From: Gammaproteobacteria bacterium
GTDB lineage: Bacteria; Pseudomonadota; Gammaproteobacteria; GRL18
Direction: 5' to 3'
Assembly: GCA_030632625.1 (NCBI GenBank)
Contig: DAOVUK010000232.1
Location: 1-5,868 of the forward strand
Length of the DNA: 5,868 bases
A program made the position numbers and the translations under genes. The notes below the pieces were generated by a model, which did no database searches, was not told the origin of the DNA, and saw only the letters and a list, made by a program, of their open reading frames with translations. Of this stretch, positions 1 through 5,853 are shown one piece after another (position 1 is the first letter of the stretch; each line of letters starts with the position of its first letter).

Positions 1-1017
1 ATTGACAGAGGAGTGTGACAGGCTTTTTAATTGGTCCTGTAAATGAAAAACACGGATCAAATTTTGTGCTGTTTCACTGGTAAATAAACCAGCAACAGAT
101 TCAGCTTCTTTTTTCATCATGAAATCATCATTGCCGGCATGTAACTGCCAGAGATTGATCAATTCAAAGGGGGCCGGATAATGTTTTTTCAGAACGCGCT
201 TGCTGACATTTTTTGTCAATATGTAAGCAATAACCGGGCGGATGAAATTAAGTTCTAACAGGTTAAAATAAAATGGTCGCTGGTGTTGTCTGTTTAAGCG
301 TTTAATGATGTCGTCTTTTTCAGCTAATGGCTTATTTTCAGCTAATGGCTTATTTTCGGCTAAAGGCTTATCTGCACAATGTTTTTCCAGCCACTGACTG
401 ACGATTTTATTAAAATGATGATTGTTTATTCTGCTTGAGATGATGTCATCAATCAGGCCAAATCGCTTAGCGCTTTTAACCGACAGGGTTCTTCCTGAAA
501 GCATGAGATTCATCGCCTTAAAAACACCCAATAAACGATTGGTACGGACTGTGCCGCCAAATCCTGGGTGAATGCCTAATTTCACTTCTGGTAATCCAAC
601 TCTGGTTTTTGTATTGTCCAAAGCAATACGATAATCACAGGCTAAAGCCAGCTCCATGCCGCCGCCAAGACAATGTCCATTGATCAGTGCAAATGTTGGG
701 AAGGGCAGATTTTCAATGCTGTTCATTACATGCTGACCAATCTGAATGGCATGTAATGCCTCATCATAAACATTTTCATGTTGTTGAAAACTGGAAAACT
801 CTTTAACATCTGCACCAGCAATAAAACAATTGTCTTTGTTCGATTGAAAAATTAATGCCTGTGCTGATTTTTTTTTCACATCATCAAGGATATTCTGTAA
901 TTCAAGCAGAATATTTTGTGATAAGACATTGGTTGATGTACCCGGTTTGTCCAGGATAAGGGTGAAAATTTGATAATCATCTTTTTCCACAAGCCAGTTT
1001 TCATAGGAAGTTTTCAT
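1..1017 (-). CDS. fadJ: FadJ/FadB-type fatty oxidation alpha subunit, N-terminal enoyl-CoA hydratase part (3' end beyond window)
   Basis: I translated this frame from the ATG at 1017 and it stays open for 339 codons to the window edge, so the gene is partial. Residues 1-190 are a crotonase-fold enoyl-CoA hydratase domain. The oxyanion-hole segment CFIAGADVKEF is at 64-74, INGHCLGGGMELALACD at 112-128 holds one catalytic Glu (E122), and GLPEVKLGIHPGFGGTVR at 141-158 holds the second (E144). These match the two Glu residues of FadB/FadJ. Residues 240-335 (HYPAPFELINLW at 279-290) resemble the helical linker that precedes the NAD-binding 3-hydroxyacyl-CoA dehydrogenase domain in alpha subunits; that domain should lie beyond position 1. 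The expected role is hydration of trans-2-enoyl-CoA followed by NAD-dependent oxidation, in the cytoplasm or at the membrane, with the upstream thiolase as partner. An AGAGGA Shine-Dalgarno nine bases upstream supports the 1017 start. Oddities are a three-copy six-residue repeat at 217-234 and an A9 run at codons 48-51. FadB versus FadJ subtype is inferred mainly from the FadI-like partner. Confidence 0.93.
   Translation of the reverse strand, partial: MKTSYENWLVEKDDYQIFTLILDKPGTSTNVLSQNILLELQNILDDVKKKSAQALIFQSNKDNCFIAGADVKEFSSFQQHENVYDEALHAIQIGQHVMNSIENLPFPTFALINGHCLGGGMELALACDYRIALDNTKTRVGLPEVKLGIHPGFGGTVRTNRLLGVFKAMNLMLSGRTLSVKSAKRFGLIDDIISSRINNHHFNKIVSQWLEKHCADKPLAENKPLAENKPLAEKDDIIKRLNRQHQRPFYFNLLELNFIRPVIAYILTKNVSKRVLKKHYPAPFELINLWQLHAGNDDFMMKKEAESVAGLFTSETAQNLIRVFHLQDQLKSLSHSSVN
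316..369 (-). repeat. In-frame 18-bp tandem repeat, three copies, within fadJ
   Basis: Three consecutive 18-bp units (369-352, 351-334, 333-316 on the minus strand) encode KPLAEN, KPLAEN and KPLAEK, residues 217-234. The second and third units differ from each other at one base and the first differs from the second at two. The repeat sits just after the hydratase fold, at the start of the linker to the dehydrogenase domain, where added charged residues are likely to be tolerated. The pattern fits replication slippage that kept the reading frame. Confidence 0.95.
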
Positions 1018-1026
1018 GGTTAAATT

Positions 1027-1032
1027 TCCTCT
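1027..1032 (-). promoter_or_regulatory. Shine-Dalgarno for fadJ
   Basis: The minus strand reads AGAGGA followed by nine bases and then the ATG at 1017. This is the only good Shine-Dalgarno in the thiolase-fadJ gap and is why 1017 is preferred over the in-frame ATG at 1065, which has at best a weak CGGAA upstream. Confidence 0.8.
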
Positions 1033-1040
1033 GTTTTTGA

Positions 1041-1150
1041 GTTTATGACTATTATTCGGGTTCATGACTGATGTTCCGGGTTCATGACTAATGCTCAGGG
1101 TTCATGACTAATGCTCAGGGTTCATGACTGTTATTCCTGGTTCATGACTG
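1041..1150. repeat. 20-bp tandem repeat array, five copies plus a half copy, at the thiolase/fadJ junction
   Basis: Plus-strand units of the form ttcatgactnntgytcnggg begin at 1041, 1061, 1081, 1101 and 1121, with a final half unit (ttcatgactg) at 1141-1150. The units at 1081 and 1101 are identical over 20 bases, while the outer units have diverged, a pattern expected when the centre expanded most recently. The rightmost units overlap the thiolase 3' end: its last codons, encoding VMNQE and the TAA stop, lie in the units at 1121 and 1141. The array therefore looks like a repeated copy of the thiolase terminal codons. Five units contain the palindrome TCATGA spaced exactly 20 bp apart; in the leftmost unit it is TTATGA. 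No stem followed by a T-run is formed, so it does not look like a terminator. Confidence 0.96.
1062..1125 (-). other. Chain of three very short start-stop reading frames between the thiolase and fadJ
   Basis: Because each 20-bp unit carries an ATG, the minus strand contains consecutive tiny frames: MNPEH then TAG (1125-1108), MNPEH then TAG (1105-1088), and MNPEHQS then TGA (1085-1062). The first ATG lies five bases after the thiolase TAA. The last TGA overlaps the next ATG (1065-1063) as ATGA, and that ATG is in frame with fadJ. The frames are read directly from the sequence; whether ribosomes use them is unknown, and none has a strong Shine-Dalgarno. They may be a by-product of the repeat rather than functional uORFs. 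Confidence 0.45.
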
Positions 1151-2528
1151 TTTCAAGCAAAATTGCACCACCCTGACCACCGCCAATACAAAGTGAAGCA
1201 ATTCCACGGGATATTTTTTCACTCTGTGTATTATGTAATGAATTGCGCTTTAATATATTCAATAGATGTAAAACAATTCTTGCACCGCTGGCACCGACCG
1301 GATGTCCCAGGCTGATACCACCGCCATCAATATTTAATTTGTCATCAGCAATTTTCCCTGCTTTTTCTTTGAGTCCCAGCTCGCTCTGACAGTAATTGTC
1401 ATCATTCAGGGCTTTTTGACAGGCAATAACCTGAGCAGCGAAAGCTTCATTGATTTCCCAATAATCAATATCATCTATTTTTAATTGATGTTTTTCTAAT
1501 AGCGGGGGAATAGCATGTGCTGGCCCCAATCCCATTTCTTCTGGTGCAAGACCCTGCCAGTAACAATCAATTAATTTTCCCAGGACGGATAAATGATATT
1601 TTTTAACTGCTTTGTCACTGGCCAGCATCATGGTTGCAGCGCCATCACTGACCTGGGCACTATTGCCTGCTGTCACCGAACCATTTTTCCGATCAAAGAC
1701 AGGTTTCAGTGCGGCTAGTTTATTAATGTCTGAATCTTTCCTGACACCATCATCGGCTATAAAAAAATGATTTTTCTGGTCATAGATTGGCGTGATTTCA
1801 TTATCCAGTTCGCCTTGTTCAATGGCCTGAGATAAACGCTGATGGCTCTTATATGCACGCTGATGGCTCCGCAATGCATAATTATCCATATCGGAACGGG
1901 ATATATCAAAACGCCAGGCCAGATTTTCAGCCGTTTGTCCCATGGAAAGATCCACCAGGGGATCTTTTAAGCCCTTTAAAAGTGCAAATACCGGTTTTAA
2001 GAAAGTCGGCCTCAGGTTTAAGATTAAATTAATATATTGAATGTTGTCGAACAGCTTATGTGTACGAATTTTAAACCAGGCAGCCAGCCAGTTAATCATA
2101 GCGTTATTCCACATAACTGGAGCTCTTGACATAACTTCTGTGCCGCCGACCAGAACGATGTCAGCCTTGCCGCTGCGAATGCTGTTCATACCACTGTCAA
2201 TAGCCTGCATCCCTGAGGCACAATTTCTCTGCACAGTCCATGCAGGGATACTTTTCTCACAGCCAATTCTTATAGCCACCTGGCGGGCAATATTTGCCTC
2301 ACTGGCATCAGGCATGACACAACCTATAATCACTTCATCAATTTCATGTGCAGAAAAAGGCATTTTTAACAACAATGATCGGGCCGCTGCAACACATAGA
2401 TCACCTGCACTGAAGCGTCCTGGTTTGCCTGTTGATTTCAATTGCGGCGTGCGTTGTCCATCTATCACATAAACAGCATCTGTGTTTCCATAGTCTGAGT
2501 TTTCTGGTGTTTGACTGGTATTGCTCAT
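1131..2528 (-). CDS. fadI: 3-ketoacyl-CoA thiolase, FadI / trifunctional beta-subunit type
   Basis: The 465-residue product is a complete thiolase catalysing CoA-dependent cleavage of 3-ketoacyl-CoA to acetyl-CoA and a shortened acyl-CoA. The nucleophile C103 is in VQRNCASGMQA (99-109), the NEAF motif is at 360-363, the catalytic His is H409 in GGGISLGHPVGASGARI (402-418), and the second Cys is C447 in CIGGGQGG (447-454). NGSVTAGNSAQVSDGAA at 282-298 is also typical. Between the N-terminal core and residue ~195 lies a long loop (about 135-195, rich in hydrophobic and basic residues), as in FadI/HADHB thiolases, where it is linked to membrane association; FadA-type thiolases have a shorter one. 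The start at 2528 is chosen because GAGGG lies seven bases upstream; an in-frame ATG at 2564 would add 12 residues, lies inside fadE and lacks a good site. It follows fadE by ten bases and precedes fadJ, so it is probably translationally coupled and forms a complex with the FadJ-like subunit. FadI rather than FadA is an inference from the loop. Confidence 0.95.
   Translation of the reverse strand: MSNTSQTPENSDYGNTDAVYVIDGQRTPQLKSTGKPGRFSAGDLCVAAARSLLLKMPFSAHEIDEVIIGCVMPDASEANIARQVAIRIGCEKSIPAWTVQRNCASGMQAIDSGMNSIRSGKADIVLVGGTEVMSRAPVMWNNAMINWLAAWFKIRTHKLFDNIQYINLILNLRPTFLKPVFALLKGLKDPLVDLSMGQTAENLAWRFDISRSDMDNYALRSHQRAYKSHQRLSQAIEQGELDNEITPIYDQKNHFFIADDGVRKDSDINKLAALKPVFDRKNGSVTAGNSAQVSDGAATMMLASDKAVKKYHLSVLGKLIDCYWQGLAPEEMGLGPAHAIPPLLEKHQLKIDDIDYWEINEAFAAQVIACQKALNDDNYCQSELGLKEKAGKIADDKLNIDGGGISLGHPVGASGARIVLHLLNILKRNSLHNTQSEKISRGIASLCIGGGQGGAILLETVMNQE
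1836..1869 (-). repeat. Short direct duplication within the thiolase gene
   Basis: The 13-mer acgctgatggctc occurs at 1836-1848 and again at 1857-1869, offset by 21 bp (seven codons). In the protein it gives SHQRAYK-SHQR at residues 221-231. The offset is a multiple of three, so the frame is kept. It looks like a small in-frame duplication in the helix-and-turn region after the loop domain, which is variable among thiolases. Confidence 0.75.
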
Positions 2529-2535
2529 GTTATAT

Positions 2536-2540
2536 CCCTC
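2536..2540 (-). promoter_or_regulatory. Shine-Dalgarno for the thiolase, overlapping the fadE stop codon
   Basis: GAGGG (2540-2536) shares its first two bases with the TGA stop of fadE (2541-2539) and is followed by seven bases and the ATG at 2528. The arrangement decides the thiolase start and suggests that ribosomes finishing fadE help initiation on the thiolase. Confidence 0.85.
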
Positions 2541-4899
2541 ACTGTAAATCCTGATTAAAATCATCGACTTTTATGACTTCATTTCTTGCCAGATGGGCCT
2601 GATAAAGTACCTTGAGTTCATGAAAATCAATAAGGCCTTGCTGTAATGCCAGATTAATTGTCTCAATGAAATTCATGGGTCTTTTTTCTGCAGAGTTATA
2701 GTTATCAAGCTGCTTATTTTTTACTATTTGGTGTAATTTTCTTTCAGCTTCAGTTGCTGCAATCACTTTATTTAAAGCATCGTCCAGAAGACCAATCGGA
2801 TCATTAATATCCTGACTGCTATGAATTCCACTGGTCAGCCGGTCACGTGCAGAAGAAGAGGATAATATTGTTTGAGCCACTTTATTTGACAGCTGATCAG
2901 ATGGTTTATGATAGGTTTTTCCAAATGGGAAAATAAGAAACTTCAATAATCGGGCAATAGTGTGATTCGGCAGGTTGGCAAGTACCCCGGAAAATGCCTG
3001 TTGTGTATCATAAAGTAATGTTTCACAACTCCATTGCATTAATGCTTTATCCTCAGAGTATGCCTGATCATTATGGTATTGCTTTAAAACGGCGGAACTC
3101 AAATAAAGATAGCTTAAAATATCAGCCAGCCGGCCTGATAGATTTTCCATCTGTTTAAGTTTCCCGCCCAGGCTCAGCATACAAAAATCACTTAAAAGAG
3201 CAAAGGCAACACTCATTCGGGATAATTTTTGATAATAAGGTCTGCTTGCCTGCAGGTATTCTGTGGTGATAGGAATTTTGTTTTTAGATTTTCTTTTTGC
3301 TGGTGTCTTACAAAATCGACCATCCGTCAGTGCAGTAAAAAAGGTTCGATTAAAAGAGCGAATGACATGAATAACATGAGCCGTAAAGGCCTTATCAAAA
3401 TGTATTAAACCCTGTATTTTATTTTTATTATTGACCGATGTAATTTCTTTAAAAATATAAGGGTGACAACGCACTGCACCCTGGCCGAAAATTATCATGC
3501 TGCGGGTGAGAATATTGGCACCTTCGACCGTAATACTAATCGGCACAGCCTGGTAAATACGTCCCATGATATTTCTCGGCCCCATGCATATAGCGGCCCC
3601 GCCATAAACATCCATCGCATCATTAACGACCTGTCGCATTTTTTCTGTTAGATGATATTTGACCACTGCACCGGCAACAGAAGGTTTTTCACCCTGGTCA
3701 ATACTGCTGACGGTCAGATTTCTTGCCGCTTCCATTATGTAGGTATTACCGGCTATCCGGCTCAGTGCTTCTGATACACCGCCAAAATCACCGATAGGGC
3801 GGTTAAATTGTTTTCGAATCCGGGCATAAGCTCCCGTTGTCCGGCTGGCCAGTTTCCCGGCACCAGTACTCAGCGCAGGTAATGAAATCGAACGTCCGTC
3901 AGCAAGGCTTTCCATGAGCATGCTCCAGCCCTTGCCGGCATAATCACGGCCGCCAATAATCCAGTCAATAGGAATAAAAACATCCTTGCCGGAATTAGGC
4001 CCATTTTGGAAGGTCTGGCTCAGTGGATAGTGTCGTCTGCCGATGCTGATACCCTGCAGATGAGTTGGGATCAAAGCTAATGTAATCCCCGGTTCAGTTT
4101 CAGAGGATAGTAATTTATCCGGATCATACAGTTTAAATGCCAAACCCAGCAGGGTACATATCGGACCTAATGTAATATAGCGTTTTTCCCAGTTTAAGCA
4201 GATTCCCAGGGTATTTTTACCCGCAAAATTTTGATGGCAGACAACACCATAGTCTGTCATTGAACTGGCATCACTGCCTGCAGTAGGGCTGGTGAGTGCA
4301 AATGCAGGTATCTCACTGCCGCTGGCCAGTCTAGGCAGATAATCTTCTTTTTGTTGCGCTGAACCATACTCCATAATCAATTTTGCCGGGCCTAATGAAT
4401 TGGGCACCATAATCGTAACGGCGGCAGTAATACTCTTGCTGGCAAGTTTCATTACCATGGCCGAATGTGCCAGGGCTGAATATTCTAGTCCTCCATACTT
4501 TTTGGGAATAATAAGGCCAAAAAAACCATGAGTTTTTATAAACTGCCAGATAAAATCCGGCAGGTCTTTACTTTCCTGAGTGATTTTCCAGTCATCTATC
4601 AGTGTACAAATCGCTTCAACCGGACCATCAATAAAGGCTTTTTCTTCTTTTGTTAACTGTGTTAAATCAAACTCTAATAATTTGTCCCAGTCGGGAGTGC
4701 CGCTGAATAATTCACCATCCCACCAGACAGAACCCGCTTGCAGCGCTTCTTTTTCAGTTCTGGACATTTTGGGTAAAGCCTGGCGAAACAGCTTGAAAAC
4801 TGGCTGGGAAAAATATTCCAGGCGAAGCTTTCTAAAGAAACTCTGGTGGTCAATTGCAGAGTCATTAAAATATTTATCTTCATTGGTAATCGATGACAT
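2539..4899 (-). CDS. fadE: FadE-type acyl-CoA dehydrogenase
   Basis: The 786-residue product is a FAD-dependent acyl-CoA dehydrogenase of the large FadE family, performing the first step of beta-oxidation (acyl-CoA to trans-2-enoyl-CoA). Residues 45-105 (MSRTEKEALQAGSVWWDGEL, then LTKEEKAFIDGPVE) match the FadE-specific N-terminal region. IPAFALTSPTAGSDASSM (197-214) is the dehydrogenase middle-domain signature and RKQFNRPIG (362-370) lies in the C-terminal helical domain. ITVEGANILTRSMIIFGQGAVRCHPY (456-481) carries the probable catalytic base E459. Residues ~485-786 form the extra FadE C-terminal region (DUF1974 type), ending in NEVIKVDDF as in relatives. E. coli FadE has a hydrophobic N-terminal membrane segment of roughly 50 residues; here the protein begins with a short hydrophilic stretch instead. 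The start at 4899 has a G6 Shine-Dalgarno five bases upstream; an in-frame ATG at 4923 has none and sits in a hairpin loop. It lies 29 bases after the hydrolase gene and ten before the thiolase. Confidence 0.97.
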   Translation of the reverse strand: MSSITNEDKYFNDSAIDHQSFFRKLRLEYFSQPVFKLFRQALPKMSRTEKEALQAGSVWWDGELFSGTPDWDKLLEFDLTQLTKEEKAFIDGPVEAICTLIDDWKITQESKDLPDFIWQFIKTHGFFGLIIPKKYGGLEYSALAHSAMVMKLASKSITAAVTIMVPNSLGPAKLIMEYGSAQQKEDYLPRLASGSEIPAFALTSPTAGSDASSMTDYGVVCHQNFAGKNTLGICLNWEKRYITLGPICTLLGLAFKLYDPDKLLSSETEPGITLALIPTHLQGISIGRRHYPLSQTFQNGPNSGKDVFIPIDWIIGGRDYAGKGWSMLMESLADGRSISLPALSTGAGKLASRTTGAYARIRKQFNRPIGDFGGVSEALSRIAGNTYIMEAARNLTVSSIDQGEKPSVAGAVVKYHLTEKMRQVVNDAMDVYGGAAICMGPRNIMGRIYQAVPISITVEGANILTRSMIIFGQGAVRCHPYIFKEITSVNNKNKIQGLIHFDKAFTAHVIHVIRSFNRTFFTALTDGRFCKTPAKRKSKNKIPITTEYLQASRPYYQKLSRMSVAFALLSDFCMLSLGGKLKQMENLSGRLADILSYLYLSSAVLKQYHNDQAYSEDKALMQWSCETLLYDTQQAFSGVLANLPNHTIARLLKFLIFPFGKTYHKPSDQLSNKVAQTILSSSSARDRLTSGIHSSQDINDPIGLLDDALNKVIAATEAERKLHQIVKNKQLDNYNSAEKRPMNFIETINLALQQGLIDFHELKVLYQAHLARNEVIKVDDFNQDLQ

Positions 4900-4904
4900 A
4901 ATTT

Positions 4905-4910
4905 CCCCCC
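4905..4910 (-). promoter_or_regulatory. G-rich Shine-Dalgarno for fadE
   Basis: A run of six G on the minus strand (GGGGGGAAATT then ATG at 4899) is the only plausible ribosome-binding site here and favours the 4899 start. The spacer is about five bases. A G6 run is an unusual form of this site, and the hydrolase gene upstream has the same one. Confidence 0.75.
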
Positions 4911-4913
4911 GTA

Positions 4914-4930
4914 AAAGCTTCATAAGCTTT
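4914..4930 (-). other. Small perfect inverted repeat in the hydrolase-fadE gap
   Basis: The minus strand reads AAAGCTT-ATG-AAGCTTT, a seven-base stem with a three-base loop. The first arm starts within the TAA stop codon of the hydrolase gene and the second ends four bases (TTAC to the G-run, partly paired) before the fadE Shine-Dalgarno. The stem is AT-rich and only weakly stable, with no following T-run, so it is not a terminator. It could mark mRNA processing or slightly hide the fadE start, but chance is also possible. Confidence 0.4.
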
Positions 4931-5840
4931 AATTATTTTTTGCCATGGCATCTTCCGGTAAGTAACAATCGCCAGGAGCATGACAGACCAGACCTTCTTC
5001 ATTCCATGGCATTTTTTTATACATGGCAACTCTATCAAAGCGATAAATAGGATATTTTATAATTTCAAAATAAGGTGAGTAATCAAAGTCCTTGGGTATC
5101 ATTAAACGTGGGTTGCGCATATACAAACTGTACTGACCATTCTTCAATTGTTCCGTAACAGGTAAAATAGGAAATTGTATTTGTGCAAAAGCTTCTGAAA
5201 TCATACTTGAACAGACTGTGTTTGTTGCTGAGCTGCTTTTATCCGAAGCATTTTTGTCAGAACTTAAGTTGTGCATAAACAGACTGGAACGCCAGCGTCT
5301 GGGAAGAAGACTATAAGGGAATAAAAATCGGGCCAGATCCAGTAACTGTCGAACATGATATTCACTGCCCAGTTTGCTGATACCGTATTCAGTGACTTTT
5401 TGCGCATCTTTCGGAGTAATATTACTGGGACGACAAATTCTGAGATGATCATGACGATATTTATCAATTGAATGCACCACTGTGCCTTCACCCAGCAGTG
5501 CTTCAATGATTAATGGTGCTTGCGGATCACCCTGATGATAAGACAAAACCTTTTGCCGTAATTGAGGATTGGCTATTTCATAGGCATGACCAATATAGAG
5601 AGCAGAATGGGTCCATGGGCTTTGGGTGATGAGTTTGATCACTTCTGAAATACGACTGCGGCCTTCAACCAGAACCACATCGCCAGGTCGAATTTCATAG
5701 CACAACTGTTTAAAATCATAGGGCGGCAGATCAGTACTGATTTTTTCAGTATTAAGCCACCGGACCATTGAATTCCAGATGCGATCCCAAAATTTGTCTT
5801 TTATGCTTACTTTTAGCCAGAGAAAAAGATTAAACTTCAT
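4929..5840 (-). CDS. Permuted papain-fold (YiiX/YebB, NlpC/P60-like) cysteine hydrolase or acyltransferase
   Basis: The 303-residue product carries the motif pattern of circularly permuted NlpC/P60 enzymes. RPGDVVLVEG (51-60) and ISEVIKLITQSPWTHSALYIG (64-84) hold the probable catalytic H78; LIIEALLGEGTVV (110-122) supplies the third polar residue, probably E113; and TVCSSMISEAFAQ (208-220) holds the nucleophile C210, placed after the His as expected for the permuted order. Family members include YiiX/YebB proteins and, more distantly, the lipid acyltransferase LRAT. The exact substrate is unknown. The protein is longer than E. coli YiiX (about 200 residues), with an amphipathic, Trp-rich N-terminus (1-30) lacking a clear signal peptide, a Ser/Asp/Asn-rich insert at 191-207 just before C210, and a C-terminal extension after ~245. 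It is the first gene of the operon seen here and lies 29 bases before fadE, suggesting a job linked to acyl chains. The start at 5840 is preceded by GGGGGG; the nearer upstream ATG at 5847 is out of frame and stops after five codons. Confidence 0.85.
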   Translation of the reverse strand: MKFNLFLWLKVSIKDKFWDRIWNSMVRWLNTEKISTDLPPYDFKQLCYEIRPGDVVLVEGRSRISEVIKLITQSPWTHSALYIGHAYEIANPQLRQKVLSYHQGDPQAPLIIEALLGEGTVVHSIDKYRHDHLRICRPSNITPKDAQKVTEYGISKLGSEYHVRQLLDLARFLFPYSLLPRRWRSSLFMHNLSSDKNASDKSSSATNTVCSSMISEAFAQIQFPILPVTEQLKNGQYSLYMRNPRLMIPKDFDYSPYFEIIKYPIYRFDRVAMYKKMPWNEEGLVCHAPGDCYLPEDAMAKNN

Positions 5841-5847
5841 TTCTCAT

Positions 5848-5853
5848 CCCCCC
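5848..5853 (-). promoter_or_regulatory. G-rich Shine-Dalgarno for the papain-fold hydrolase gene
   Basis: Six G on the minus strand, seven bases before the ATG at 5840 (GGGGGGATGAGAA then ATG). Only 28 bases of upstream sequence are present and no promoter or fatty-acid regulator site can be recognised in them, so the operon promoter or a further upstream gene lies beyond the window. Confidence 0.65.

Noticed and set aside
1018..1130. The thiolase-fadJ gap as a terminator or internal promoter
   Set aside because: There is no GC-rich stem followed by a T-run, and no clear -35/-10 pair; the repeats are direct, not inverted.
1041..1150. The 20-bp array as a CRISPR
   Set aside because: Units are contiguous with no unique spacers and they overlap the end of a coding gene.
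2041..2472. Open frame of 143 codons on the plus strand
   Set aside because: It lies wholly antisense to the thiolase core, including the catalytic Cys region, shows no recognisable domain, and is explained by codon bias of the real gene.
2529..2564. Upstream ATG (2564) as thiolase start
   Set aside because: It would overlap fadE and lacks a Shine-Dalgarno, while 2528 has GAGGG at a seven-base spacing.
3463..3651. Short plus-strand open frame (62 codons)
   Set aside because: It is antisense to the FadE catalytic region (VEGANILTR), so it is a shadow of a strongly conserved gene.
4674..4883. Minus-strand open frame of 69 codons
   Set aside because: It is another frame of the fadE N-terminal coding region with no domain or ribosome-binding site of note.
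4900..4923. Upstream ATG (4923) as fadE start
   Set aside because: The preceding bases are AT-only with no Shine-Dalgarno, and the ATG is the loop of a small hairpin; 4899 has a G6 site.
4580..5050. Open frame of 156 codons on the plus strand
   Set aside because: It runs antisense across the fadE 5' end and the hydrolase 3' end, and its translation matches nothing I recognise.
5264..5506. Minus-strand open frame of 80 codons
   Set aside because: It is an out-of-frame shadow inside the hydrolase gene, whose own frame carries the family motifs.
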